Source: Erythrobacter sp047872805
GTDB taxonomy: Bacteria; Pseudomonadota; Alphaproteobacteria; Sphingomonadales; Sphingomonadaceae
Assembly (NCBI RefSeq): GCF_047872805.1
Contig: NZ_JBLQUK010000010.1
Location: 1 to 64,000, forward strand
Direction of reading: 5' to 3'
Length of the DNA: 64,000 nucleotides
Position numbers and translations under genes: made by a program
The notes under the pieces: generated by a model
Databases searched by the model: none
What the model saw: only the letters and a program-made list of their open reading frames with translations
What the model was told of the DNA's origin: nothing
Part shown: positions 1 through 8,172 of the stretch, in pieces
How positions within the stretch are numbered: position 1 is the stretch's first letter
Layout of the letters: every line of letters begins with the position of its first letter

Positions 1-120
1 CGGCGGGGTTATTTATCGCGCTATGGCCCCCCCCCCCCCGTGGGCGCGCCGAACCGCCCGGGGGGGGGGGGGGGGGCGCCGTCCGGGGGCCCACCCGCCC
101 AACCCGGGGGGGGGCCACTA
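1..120. other. Low-complexity G/C homopolymer stretch, probable sequence artefact
   Basis: This stretch contains a run of more than ten C near position 28, a run of more than fifteen G near position 60 and another long G run near 106. Nothing in it resembles a coding region, and the base composition changes abruptly to normal sequence near position 120. Runs like this are typical of contig ends or of poly-G errors from sequencing chemistry. A real homopolymer tract cannot be excluded from the sequence alone. Confidence 0.6.
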
Positions 121-144
121 TTGTGAGAAAACGCAACACCCGCC

Positions 145-747
145 TCAGTTCGATGTCATGTCTATCGTGGGTGCGACTTCTGCGCCTTCGGTCACAGAGG
201 TATAGGGGGCGAGCGGTTCTGCGCCGTGGATGATATTCGCACCGATCGTGTCGGGGAAGGTGCGGATCGTGGTGTTATAGGCGCGCACGGCTTCGTTATA
301 ATCGCGGATGGCGACCGCGATACGGTTTTCAGTGCCTTCGAACTGGCTCTGGAATGCAAGATAGTTCTGGTTGGACTGGATGTTGGGATAGGCCTCGACA
401 GTGGCCAGCAGGCGTCCGATGCCCTGGCTGATTTGACCCTGCGCCGCTGCATATTGCTGCATCGCTTCGGCATCGCCAAGATTGTCTGCGGAGATGTTTA
501 CGCTGGTCGCCCGCGCCCGCGCTTCGGTCACTTCGGTCAGGATCGACCGTTCGTTGTCAGCCGCGCCCTGAACGATTTCAGCGAGGTTGGGGATAAGGTT
601 CGCGCGGCGTTGAAACTGCGCCTCGACATCGGCCCATTTGGCCTTGGCTTCTTCTTCGGCCGCAGGAACCGAGTTTATTCCGCAAGCGGCCATGGTCAGC
701 GACGCGGCGGCAACAAAAATCGCGCGTCCGAAATTGCGAAAATTCAT
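145..747 (-). CDS. LemA family lipoprotein
   Basis: A 200-residue protein of the LemA family, whose members are envelope proteins with a helical-bundle domain and no settled biochemical role. Residues 1-22 form a lipoprotein signal (basic start, hydrophobic stretch, MAAC with Cys22), so it is probably anchored in a membrane facing the periplasm. The mature part carries the LemA hallmarks: a tryptophan-containing first helix, then RRANLIPNL and an A/E-rich helix. I chose the ATG at 747 because a GGAGGG ribosome site lies a few bases upstream and the signal peptide starts there; the frame stays open further upstream to 900 but without a signal. It is transcribed divergently from mscL. LemA genes often sit beside TPM-domain genes; here the downstream side is lost in the low-quality window edge. 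Confidence 0.85.
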   Translation of the reverse strand: MNFRNFGRAIFVAAASLTMAACGINSVPAAEEEAKAKWADVEAQFQRRANLIPNLAEIVQGAADNERSILTEVTEARARATSVNISADNLGDAEAMQQYAAAQGQISQGIGRLLATVEAYPNIQSNQNYLAFQSQFEGTENRIAVAIRDYNEAVRAYNTTIRTFPDTIGANIIHGAEPLAPYTSVTEGAEVAPTIDMTSN

Positions 748-924
748 ATCTATCCCTCCAAAGAGCGCGCCATTGTTCAAGCAATAGCGGCGCGCTGAAA
801 TCTGTATTGCGGATATAGCACACCTGTTCCCCGGTTCAAGGACAAGCGCAGCGCCGCTGGCACTTGGCAGTTTGGCGTGAAGCTGCGAAAGACGCGTCAA
901 TCGGCACCATCTGAGGGGATCAAC

Positions 925-1362
925 ATGCTGTCAGAATTCAAGGAATTCATCGCCAAGGGCAACGTCATGCAATTGGCCGTCGCGGTTATCATTGGCGGGG
1001 CGTTTGCCACCATCGTGGCGTCGTTGACCGGCGAAATCATCATGCCGATTGTCGGTGCGATCTTTGGCGGGGCGGATTTCTCGGCCTATTTCATACTGCT
1101 GTCCGTGCCCGATGGGTATGAGGGTTCGACAACCGATTATGCCGCGCTGAAAGAAGCAGGTGCAGCGATGATCGGTTACGGCGCATTCCTGACTGCGGTG
1201 ATCAATTTCGTGATCCTCGCTTTCATCATTTTCCTGCTGGTGCGTTACACGACAAAGGCGATGGCGCAGATCGAGAAGAAGGAAGAGGAAGCGCCTGCGG
1301 AGCCCGCAGGCCCGACCGAGATCGAGTTGCTGACAGAAATCAGGGATGCGTTGAGGAAGTGA
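925..1362 (+). CDS. mscL: Large-conductance mechanosensitive channel MscL
   Basis: A 145-residue inner-membrane channel that opens under membrane tension and releases solutes during osmotic downshock, working as a homopentamer. It starts MLSEFKEFIAKGNV, the conserved N-terminal amphipathic helix, followed by TM1 at about 15-40 (AVAVIIGGAF), a periplasmic loop, TM2 at about 85-108 and a charged cytoplasmic helix (IEKKEEE). The length is normal for the family. The ATG at 925 is preceded by GAGGGG; the frame is open from 877, but those extra residues do not fit the family. The gene stands alone and is followed by a short inverted repeat and then ssrA. Confidence 0.95.
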   Translation: MLSEFKEFIAKGNVMQLAVAVIIGGAFATIVASLTGEIIMPIVGAIFGGADFSAYFILLSVPDGYEGSTTDYAALKEAGAAMIGYGAFLTAVINFVILAFIIFLLVRYTTKAMAQIEKKEEEAPAEPAGPTEIELLTEIRDALRK

Positions 1363-1371
1363 CAGCTTAAC

Positions 1372-1397
1372 TCCCCTTCCTGTTTGCGGGAAGGGGA
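1372..1397 (+). terminator. Probable terminator after mscL
   Basis: An inverted repeat (CCCCTTCC at 1373-1380, GGAAGGGG at 1389-1396) with an eight-base loop lies ten bases past the mscL stop. There is no clear run of T after it, so it may be a weak or Rho-assisted terminator, or an RNA-stabilising hairpin. Confidence 0.5.
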
Positions 1398-1424
1398 TAG
1401 ACACTTCATATTCAGGAATTGCGC

Positions 1425-1735
1425 GCTATATAGGCGCTGTCGGGCAACCGACTATGGCGATAAATTGCTGCGTGCAATAGGCACAACGGACCCGGGGGCA
1501 GTACCCGGCGGCTCCACCACCTCTCCCGGTATCGCGGGGGAAATGCTGGGGCCGAACCAGGATCGACGTGGGCTGAAAAGCGTAGTTTTTGCCCGGGCTG
1601 AGTAACCCGTAATAGGCTCATTCTCATAAGTGCAAACGATAACGAAGCACTCGCAATCGCTGCGTAATTTTAAGGCTTAACGGCCTGAATTTACAAAGCT
1701 AAGCGCGGTTGGACCGACCGGGCAACAGAACGGAT
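1425..1735 (+). ncRNA. ssrA: Circularly permuted two-piece tmRNA (alpha type)
   Basis: tmRNA rescues stalled ribosomes and adds a degradation tag. The gene is permuted, as in alphaproteobacteria. The acceptor piece comes first and ends in a T-arm-like segment plus GGCTCCACCA, with CCA at 1517-1519. A short spacer follows, then the coding piece begins GGGGCC at 1548. GGGGCC pairs with GGCTCC (one G-U) to rebuild the acceptor stem. The tag frame at 1632-1667 reads ANDNEALAIAA then TAA. The spacer at about 1520-1547 is presumably cut out to leave two RNAs. The outer ends (near 1425 and 1735) are estimates, because the 5' end of the acceptor piece and the 3' end of the coding piece cannot be fixed by eye. 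Confidence 0.93.
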
Positions 1736-1750
1736 ACCGGGGCTCCGGGG

Positions 1751-1985
1751 GTAGCTAGCAACAGAAACCCCCACTTTTCTGCTTTCCTGATTTCAGCGGG
1801 TGTCGATCTGGGAACGACGGTCCTCCCCCAGCTCGAACGAAGGCGCGGGTAGCTAGCAACAGAAACCCCCACTTTTTGCGCTTTCTTGATTTCAGCGGGT
1901 GTCGATCTAGCAACGACGGTCCTGCCCCGGCCCGAACGAAGGCGCGGGAGCCGAGCAACACAATCCCCCACTTTTCCAATTCGTA
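1751..1985. repeat. Tandem repeat, ~98-bp unit, about 2.4 copies
   Basis: Two nearly identical units begin GTAGCTAGCAACAGAAACCC at 1751 and 1849. A third, truncated and diverged copy starts at about 1948. Each unit contains the shared blocks ACCCCCACTTTT, GATTTCAGCGGGTGTCGATCT, ACGACGGTCCT and CGAACGAAGGCGCGGG. The array begins directly behind the tmRNA and ends at the 3' end of the next gene. Frames read through it, but they simply repeat the same peptide and lack a plausible start, so I regard it as noncoding. Confidence 0.85.
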
Positions 1986-1996
1986 TTCTATGAATT

Positions 1997-2260
1997 TCAG
2001 GCCGATGCGTTTCGGTCGGTTGCTGCTGCCGCCCGCAATTCTGCCAGTTCCTTCTTTGCCTTGAGCGAATCGAGGATCGCCGCACCCGCCAAAAACACCG
2101 CGCCGGTGGTCGCCAGAAACAGCAGTTTGCCGCCAAATCCGGGGTATTGCGTAAGGTAGGCAGAGCCGCGCGCGGTCGCGCCCAGCGCCAGCGCGTAGAT
2201 GATCACGAAGGCTTCAAACCTGTTCTTGATTACGAACAGCCTTCCGATCTTGCGCAGCAT
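1997..2260 (-). CDS. Small two-TM membrane protein, unknown function
   Basis: An 87-residue protein that I do not recognise as a named family. It has a basic N-terminus (MLRKIGRLFVIKNR), two predicted membrane segments at about 17-37 and 45-66, and a charged, Ala-rich helical tail (SLKAKKELAELRAAAA). Basic residues precede the first segment, suggesting both ends are cytoplasmic. The start ATG is well supported by AAAGGAGAG just upstream. The gene ends next to the tandem repeat array, and its upstream region holds three TTAACC-type motifs. Codon usage matches the neighbours. Confidence 0.75.
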   Translation of the reverse strand: MLRKIGRLFVIKNRFEAFVIIYALALGATARGSAYLTQYPGFGGKLLFLATTGAVFLAGAAILDSLKAKKELAELRAAAATDRNASA

Positions 2261-2287
2261 GGACTCTCCTTTGGCCCATCATCCCGG

Positions 2288-2402
2288 GCCTTAACCTTTG
2301 ACGATGCACAGCGCGTGCCAAGTGCGGAAATGCGCCGGTCCAAAGGGTTAACGTGTGACGCAGTGTAAGCGGTGCCGACGCAAAGGCAAATGCGTTAACC
2401 TT
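2288..2402. promoter_or_regulatory. Cluster of three TTAACC(C)TTT motifs
   Basis: The intergenic region between astB and the small membrane gene has TTAACCTTTGA at 2291, the inverted form of TTAACCCTTTG around 2343-2352 and TTAACCTTCAA at 2395. TTAAC half-sites resemble those bound by the alphaproteobacterial cell-cycle regulator CtrA. The spacing here is not the classical TTAA-N7-TTAA, so the regulator is uncertain. Confidence 0.35.
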
Positions 2403-2413
2403 CAATCATCGGT

Positions 2414-3682
2414 TCAGATCAATTCGCCCAGCTCCAACGCTTCCAGCAGTGCGGCGCGCGCGGCGATCACCTGTTCGGCCAAGTCCGCGTTGCCGATATC
2501 GGCGGGGTCGATCTGTTCGGGCCAGCGCGCGGCGATCACCTGTTCGATCCGGTCGGCCTTGCCCGCATCCAGCAGAAAGCGCGGATCGACGGTCACAGGG
2601 TCACATACGACGCGCAGCCGCAGACAGGCAGGGCCGCCGCCATTGGCCATGCTTTGGCGGACATCGACCGGGATTGCCTCGCGGATCGGACCGTTGGACG
2701 CCATCATCCGCTGGGCCCATGCCCAGACGCTGGGGCTCTCGCGGCATTCCTCGGGCACGATTAGAGCCATGCTGCCGCCGGCCCCGGACCCCGATCCGGG
2801 CAAGGTCAGCAATTGCGCGTTGAACAGATAGGTGCGGATCGCCTCGGCAAGGCTGACCTCGTCGGAGGGCACTTCAACCACTTCGAGCGCGGGAAAGGCG
2901 GCGCGGATCGCGGCATAGGCACCCTGCTGATCGGCGAAGGCCTCTGCATGGGTGAACAGCACGCGTTCATTGGCGACTGCAACGACATCGTTGTGGAACG
3001 CGCCCGCTTCGATCGCGGCGGGGTTTTGTTCGATGAACACGCATTTGCCGGGATCAAGCCCGTGGCGGCGCGCGACCAGACGGCTCGCCTGTTCGTGCTG
3101 GCGTGCGGGGAAGCGCCCCCCCGGTTTGCCATAGACGAACACCTCGACCCCGGCGCTGTCATGGCTGTCGCACAGCCGCATGTGATTGGCCGCGCCTTCA
3201 TCGCCAAAGGTCGGCGGAACCGGGCCATGCAAAGCGAAATGTTCGCGGTCGCCAAACGCCAGCCTAAGCTGACGCAAAGTGTCCGGCCATTCCTGCGCGC
3301 GGTGGAGCATGGTGACGAGGTTGGCGGGCGTCAGATGGCAGCGCCCGTCTGCGGTGTCGGGCGCCGGGCTGACGGTGGCGGCATTGGCGGTCCACATGCT
3401 CGATGCCGACCAAGGCGCTGCGCGCAAGGCGGCATCCTCGCTGCCATCATAGGCCAGAACTTCGGTGAGCAAGCCGTTGGGGCGGGGCAGCGGCAGCAGG
3501 TATCCCTGCGCTCCCAGCCGCGTCAGATTGCCGCGCATCTTGGCCACCCCCTGAAGCGCAGCGGCGCGGGGATAGGACGGGTCGCCCCGGTGGCTGGCAC
3601 TGGCAATATTGCCAAGGCTGAGCCCGGCGTAATTGTGGCTGGGTCCGACGATTCCGTCGAAATTGATTTCCTTCAGCGTCAT
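2414..3682 (-). CDS. astB: N-succinylarginine dihydrolase AstB
   Basis: A 422-residue enzyme that converts N2-succinylarginine to succinylornithine, ammonia and CO2, step two of the arginine succinyltransferase (AST) route of arginine breakdown. The N-terminus (EINFDGIVGPSHNYAGLS) and the GGGPACLRLRV segment with the probable nucleophile Cys353 are typical; the fold is the amidinotransferase-like propeller. The length is close to the family norm of about 440. The ATG at 3682 overlaps the astA stop as ATGA, so the two are translationally coupled. It is the last gene of a three-gene minus-strand operon. astC, astD and astE are not in the window. Confidence 0.95.
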   Translation of the reverse strand: MTLKEINFDGIVGPSHNYAGLSLGNIASASHRGDPSYPRAAALQGVAKMRGNLTRLGAQGYLLPLPRPNGLLTEVLAYDGSEDAALRAAPWSASSMWTANAATVSPAPDTADGRCHLTPANLVTMLHRAQEWPDTLRQLRLAFGDREHFALHGPVPPTFGDEGAANHMRLCDSHDSAGVEVFVYGKPGGRFPARQHEQASRLVARRHGLDPGKCVFIEQNPAAIEAGAFHNDVVAVANERVLFTHAEAFADQQGAYAAIRAAFPALEVVEVPSDEVSLAEAIRTYLFNAQLLTLPGSGSGAGGSMALIVPEECRESPSVWAWAQRMMASNGPIREAIPVDVRQSMANGGGPACLRLRVVCDPVTVDPRFLLDAGKADRIEQVIAARWPEQIDPADIGNADLAEQVIAARAALLEALELGELI

Positions 3683-4695
3683 CGCCCCACGCTCCAGATA
3701 TTATCGCCCACGCTGACATCCAGTGCATCTGCCGAGGCCGCGTCGATAGCGATGCCGCCTTCACCGTCAAATTTGCGCGCCCCGTAACAGGCGCGGAATG
3801 TGTCGAGCCGCCCGGTTGCCAGTATGGCGCGTTCACCTTCGGCCAGATCGTGCGAGACCAGCTTTGCCTCGACCGAGTTCTTCACGCTGGTCACATCATC
3901 GGTATGCGCCACCATGCTGGGGCCGCCGTCGAAAATGTCGACATAGCCATCATAGCGGAACCCTTCGTTTTCGAGCATCCGCATCGCCGCGCGCCCGGTG
4001 GGGTGGGGCACGCCGATGACGCTGCGCGCGTCTTCCGACAACATCGAGATATAGACCGGATGTTTGGGCATAAGATCGGCGATGAATTGATTGCCGTTGA
4101 TTGCGTTGAAATAATCGGCGTCCTGAAAACTCATGCCGAAGAACCGTCCTGCGACCCCGTCCCAGAATGGTGATCCGCCGCGCTCGTCGATAATTCCGCG
4201 CAGCTCAGCCAGAATCCGGTCGGCAAAACGCTTGCGGTGCATGGCGACGAACAGGTAACGGCTGCGCGCCAGCAGCAATCCCAGTCCCCCGGCGCGTTCA
4301 TTGGGGTGAAGGAACAGCCCGCCGACCTCGCTCGACCCTTCGAGATCGGTCACCAGGCTCAGCAATTCGGCGCGCACCGTGCGGTCGAGCGCCTGCGAAT
4401 ATTGGGTCAGCGTGTTGAGCCGGTATGAATAGAACGGCCATTGCTGTCCCACCATGGTCATCAACTGGCAGGTGCCGCGCACCGCTTTCGTCTGCAGATT
4501 TTCGAGCACCAGCACAAATTGTTCATCGACCAGCGCGTCTTCTTTATTGGCAAATGCCTGCGCGGTGCGCTCTAGCTTGGTCGCCAGCGCCTTGCGATCG
4601 GGCGGCAGATTGGTGAAGCCCCCGCCGGTCAGCTTGGCCATTTCATACAGATGTTCCAAATCGGAAGGGCGCGCCGCGCGCAAGCGAAAGGTCAA
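3679..4695 (-). CDS. astA: Arginine N-succinyltransferase AstA
   Basis: A 338-residue enzyme of the GNAT-like AstA family that transfers succinyl from succinyl-CoA to arginine, the first step of the AST pathway. The protein starts TFRLRAARPSDLEHLYEMAK and carries the conserved TGGGFTNLPPDR and LFLHPNERAGGLG segments. The best start is a TTG at 4695: it overlaps the upstream hydrolase stop as TTGA, has AAGGAG eight bases upstream and gives the normal family length. The longer open frame up to 4914 lies inside the hydrolase gene and is not credible. The gene is coupled at both ends to its neighbours. Confidence 0.93.
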   Translation of the reverse strand: MTFRLRAARPSDLEHLYEMAKLTGGGFTNLPPDRKALATKLERTAQAFANKEDALVDEQFVLVLENLQTKAVRGTCQLMTMVGQQWPFYSYRLNTLTQYSQALDRTVRAELLSLVTDLEGSSEVGGLFLHPNERAGGLGLLLARSRYLFVAMHRKRFADRILAELRGIIDERGGSPFWDGVAGRFFGMSFQDADYFNAINGNQFIADLMPKHPVYISMLSEDARSVIGVPHPTGRAAMRMLENEGFRYDGYVDIFDGGPSMVAHTDDVTSVKNSVEAKLVSHDLAEGERAILATGRLDTFRACYGARKFDGEGGIAIDAASADALDVSVGDNIWSVGR

Positions 4696-5885
4696 GGGAT
4701 GGCTCCTTCTGAGAGGCGCTGGATAACGCGCGCGGACAGCGCGGCGCGTTCGGCAAGGCTGGCGGTGATAAGAAATTCGTCGGCGGAATGGATAGCGCCG
4801 CCGCGCACCCCCATCGTGTCGACCACGGGCACACCGCAGGCGGCGATATTGTTGCCATCGCAAACCCCGCCAGAAGGTTGCCAGCGAATGTCCTGCCCCA
4901 GCTCTGCGCCGCATTGGCGCACCAGATCGAAGAGCTTCTGTGCCCGCGCGTCAACCGGCTTGGGCGGGCGCGTGACCCCGCCGTGGCGATGAGTGCCGAC
5001 GCCGTGTTCGCGCTCAATCACGCTCAGAACCTCTTGCAATGCGGCGTCAAAGCTCTCCATCGCGGCGGTGGACTTGGGGCGGATGTTGAACCGCAGAACC
5101 GCGTGGTCGGGCACGACATTGTTGGGGCCGCCGCCTTCAAGTCTGGCGGGATTAATGGTGATATCCTCGCGCTCCATCGCCTTTAGCCGGAGGATCAGAT
5201 CGGCCGCCGCGACGATGGCGTTGCGCCCGTCTTGCGGATTGCGCCCGGCATGGGCACTTTTGCCGGTGAAGGTGATCGAATAATTCCCGGTGCCGCCGCG
5301 TGCATGCGCCAGCGTGCCATCGGGCAGGGCGGCAGGTTCATAGGTCAGCGCTGCCAGCTTGCCTTGCGCCAACTCCGCGATCAGCGCGCTGCTCGCCAGC
5401 GATCCGGTTTCTTCATCCGAATTGATCAGAACATCATATCCCAGCGACCCTGCGCTGGTGGTGCTTTCAAACGCCAGCAGCGCGTGCAACATGACAGCGA
5501 TGCCGCCTTTCATGTCGGCAACGCCCGGGCCGTTCAGCACGCCGTCTTCCATCCAGCGCAGGTTCTGGAACGGGTGATCGGAAGGAAATACGGTGTCCAT
5601 ATGCCCAGTCAGCAGGATGCGCCGATTGGCGGCGGGGCGCACCTTTAAAACCAGGTGCTGGCCATGCGGCTTGGCATATTCGCTGCCGTCCGCCGCAATC
5701 GCTGTGACCGGGGCGGGATCAACCAGATGCACCTCTCCGGGCAGGGCGGAAAACGCCGCGCCAAGCTGCTCCGCCTGCCGCGCCAGCCCGCCGAGATTGC
5801 TGGTGCCGGTGTTGATCGCGCACCATTGCTGCACCTGATCCAGCATCGCGCTGGAATCGAAGTTCGGGAGAATTTCGGATTTCAT
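4692..5885 (-). CDS. M20 family metallohydrolase, first gene of the ast operon
   Basis: A 397-residue zinc-dependent amidohydrolase of the M20/ArgE/DapE/carboxypeptidase G2 group. Visible ligands are His95 and Asp97 (GHMDTVFP), Asp124 (GVADMKGG), the Glu158-Glu159 pair (NSDEETGS) and a C-terminal His366. It presumably cleaves an N-acyl amino acid. Its position ahead of astA and astB, with overlapping stop and start, suggests the substrate is an AST intermediate such as succinylglutamate or succinylornithine, but that is inference; the usual AstE belongs to a different zinc peptidase family. The start ATG has GAGGTGG upstream. It diverges from glcB. Confidence 0.85.
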   Translation of the reverse strand: MKSEILPNFDSSAMLDQVQQWCAINTGTSNLGGLARQAEQLGAAFSALPGEVHLVDPAPVTAIAADGSEYAKPHGQHLVLKVRPAANRRILLTGHMDTVFPSDHPFQNLRWMEDGVLNGPGVADMKGGIAVMLHALLAFESTTSAGSLGYDVLINSDEETGSLASSALIAELAQGKLAALTYEPAALPDGTLAHARGGTGNYSITFTGKSAHAGRNPQDGRNAIVAAADLILRLKAMEREDITINPARLEGGGPNNVVPDHAVLRFNIRPKSTAAMESFDAALQEVLSVIEREHGVGTHRHGGVTRPPKPVDARAQKLFDLVRQCGAELGQDIRWQPSGGVCDGNNIAACGVPVVDTMGVRGGAIHSADEFLITASLAERAALSARVIQRLSEGAIP

Positions 5886-5980
5886 CGGGGACCACCTCTA
5901 GCGGGGCAATTCACTTGTTCCAAGCCGTTGCAATTGGCGCGGCTCTTGGCCATAGGCTGCCCGTCCTCCTCCCCGGGAAC

Positions 5981-5991
5981 CGAACAGTTCG
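5981..5991. promoter_or_regulatory. Short palindrome in the glcB upstream region
   Basis: CGAACAGTTCG is a perfect inverted repeat with a one-base centre, 17 bases before the glcB start and in the shared upstream region of the ast operon. It could be an operator or chance; no regulator gene is adjacent. Confidence 0.3.
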
Positions 5992-6007
5992 ATTCATGAG
6001 GACAATA

Positions 6008-8104
6008 ATGACAAGCATGACTGACCGCGCCGGGCTTTCGATTGATAGACGGTTGGTGGATTTCCTTGAAACGCAGGTGCTTGCGCCGCTTGGCCGCGAT
6101 GCGGCGACGTTCTGGGACGGGTTCGCCGCGCTCCTTGCAGAGTTTGCCCCGCGCAACGCGGCGCTGCTGACGAAGCGCGAGGACTTGCAGGCGCAGATCG
6201 ACGCTTGGCATATGGCGCGCGCGGGTAAGCCGCATGACGCGGACGAGTATCGCGCCTTCCTCGAAACAATCGGCTATCTGGTGCCCGAACCGAGTGAGTT
6301 CATCATTGGAACCGAAAACGTCGATCCCGAGATTGCGACCATGGCTGGGCCGCAGCTGGTGGTGCCGATCCTCAATGCGCGGTTCCTGCTGAACGCGGCG
6401 AATGCGCGCTGGGGCAGCCTGTATGATGCGTTTTACGGCACTGATGCGCTGGATGCGCCGCCCGCGCGGCCCGGCGGCTATGACGCGGATCGCGGCGCTG
6501 CGGTGATCGCTCGCGGGCGTGAGTTTCTCGATTCCGCGCTGCCGCTGGTCGACCAGAGCTGGGCCGATCTCAACGATGAGCACGACGGAAAGTTGCAGGA
6601 CGAAAGTCAATGGGTCGGGCACACCGAGAAGGGCCTGCTGTTTGTCAACAACGGCCTGCATATCGAGGTCGTGTTTGACCGTTCGACTCCAGTGGGTGCA
6701 GGAGACAAGGCGGGCATTGCGGATGTCATCGTCGAAGCCGCGCTGACCACGATTGCCGATTGCGAAGATTCAGTCGCGGCGGTCGATGCCGAGGATAAGT
6801 TGCTGGCCTACACCAACTGGCTCGGCATCATCCGCGGCGATCTGTCGGAGAGCTTTGCGAAGGGCGGAAAGACGCTCACCCGCACGCTGGCGGGCGACAA
6901 GAGTTACACCGCGCCCGACGGCACCGAGCACAGCCTGCCGGGCCGCAGCCTGATGTTCGTGCGCAATGTCGGCCACTTGATGACCAATCCCGCGATCCAC
7001 CTGCCTGATGGCTCCGAGATTCCCGAAGGCATCATGGACGCGGTGTTCACTAGCGCGATCAGCACCTTGGACGTCGAGGGACACGCCAAATACGGCAATT
7101 CCAAACACGGCAGCATCTACATCGTGAAGCCCAAGATGCACGGGCCGCAGGAATGCGCCTTCACCAACGACCTCTTCGACGCAGTGGAAGACCTGCTTGG
7201 CCTGCCGCGCCACACGATCAAGGTCGGCGTGATGGATGAGGAACGCCGCACGAGCGCCAACCTCGCCGCCTGTATCCACGCCGTGCGCGACCGCATCGTC
7301 TTCATCAACACCGGCTTCCTCGACCGTACGGGGGATGAAATTCACACCTCGATGCGGGCCGGACCGATGATGCGCAAGGGCGAGATGAAGGGCTCCGATT
7401 GGCTCAAGGCTTACGAGGCGCGTAACGTTGCCATCGGCCTGCGCCACGGCCTCTCTGGCAGGGCGCAGATCGGCAAGGGCATGTGGGCCGCGCCCGATCT
7501 GATGGGGCAAATGATGGTCGAAAAGATCGCGCATCTGCGTGCAGGCGCGAACACCGCATGGGTGCCATCGCCGACCGCCGCGACGCTCCACGCGCTGCAT
7601 TATCATACAGAGAATGTGTTTGCGATCCAGCAGACCTTGCCCGAACCGCCGGGCCTCGACGCGCTGCTGACGATCCCGCTGGCGGAAGGCGTCAACTGGT
7701 CCGAGGCCGAAATCCGCGATGAACTCGACAATAATTGTCAGGGATTGCTCGGCTATGTCGTGCGCTGGGTCGATGCGGGCGTGGGCTGTTCCAAGGTGCC
7801 AGACATAAACGACGTGGGCCTGATGGAAGACCGCGCGACTTTGCGCATCTCCTCGCAGCACATCGCCAACTGGCTGCTGCACGGCGTCGTGAGCGAGGCA
7901 CAGGTGATGGAGAGCCTGACGCGCATGGCCGCCAAGGTCGACGCGCAGAACGCGGGCGATCCGCTCTATGTGCCGCTGATCGGCAACGAGGACGGCGCAG
8001 CCTTCAGCGCGGCGAAGGACCTGATCTTCAAGGGGGTGGAGCAACCGAGCGGGTATACCGAACCGCTGCTGCACGCATGGCGATTGCGCAAGAAGGCAGG
8101 GTAA
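6008..8104 (+). CDS. glcB: Malate synthase G
   Basis: A 698-residue cytoplasmic enzyme that condenses glyoxylate with acetyl-CoA to malate, completing the glyoxylate bypass or glycolate use. The long single-chain G form is recognised from MTDRAGLSIDRRLVDFLE, the acetyl-CoA/glyoxylate barrel segments (ELNDEHDGKLQ-like region, KVGVMDEERRTS, NTGFLDRTGDEIHTSM) and the C-terminal ANTAWVPSPTAATLHALHYH. The E. coli protein is about 720 residues. I start it at the ATG at 6008, behind GAGGA; a second ATG at 6017 is also possible, and the upstream extension to 5915 lacks support. No aceA (isocitrate lyase) is present in the window. Confidence 0.95.
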   Translation: MTSMTDRAGLSIDRRLVDFLETQVLAPLGRDAATFWDGFAALLAEFAPRNAALLTKREDLQAQIDAWHMARAGKPHDADEYRAFLETIGYLVPEPSEFIIGTENVDPEIATMAGPQLVVPILNARFLLNAANARWGSLYDAFYGTDALDAPPARPGGYDADRGAAVIARGREFLDSALPLVDQSWADLNDEHDGKLQDESQWVGHTEKGLLFVNNGLHIEVVFDRSTPVGAGDKAGIADVIVEAALTTIADCEDSVAAVDAEDKLLAYTNWLGIIRGDLSESFAKGGKTLTRTLAGDKSYTAPDGTEHSLPGRSLMFVRNVGHLMTNPAIHLPDGSEIPEGIMDAVFTSAISTLDVEGHAKYGNSKHGSIYIVKPKMHGPQECAFTNDLFDAVEDLLGLPRHTIKVGVMDEERRTSANLAACIHAVRDRIVFINTGFLDRTGDEIHTSMRAGPMMRKGEMKGSDWLKAYEARNVAIGLRHGLSGRAQIGKGMWAAPDLMGQMMVEKIAHLRAGANTAWVPSPTAATLHALHYHTENVFAIQQTLPEPPGLDALLTIPLAEGVNWSEAEIRDELDNNCQGLLGYVVRWVDAGVGCSKVPDINDVGLMEDRATLRISSQHIANWLLHGVVSEAQVMESLTRMAAKVDAQNAGDPLYVPLIGNEDGAAFSAAKDLIFKGVEQPSGYTEPLLHAWRLRKKAG

Positions 8105-8172
8105 ACCAATTGTCTACCGGATTCATCTAAGGTTCTCGGGATAGCGAATTCCGAGCGCTGGAGATAATCCGC

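Noticed and set aside
1751..1985. Possible insertion-sequence remnant
   Set aside because: There are no terminal inverted repeats and no transposase fragment; it is a simple tandem array.
1699..2136. Long minus-strand frame across the tandem repeat
   Set aside because: It repeats the same peptide (KWGFLLLA) because of the DNA repeat, overlaps the tmRNA end and the true small gene, and has no ribosome site.
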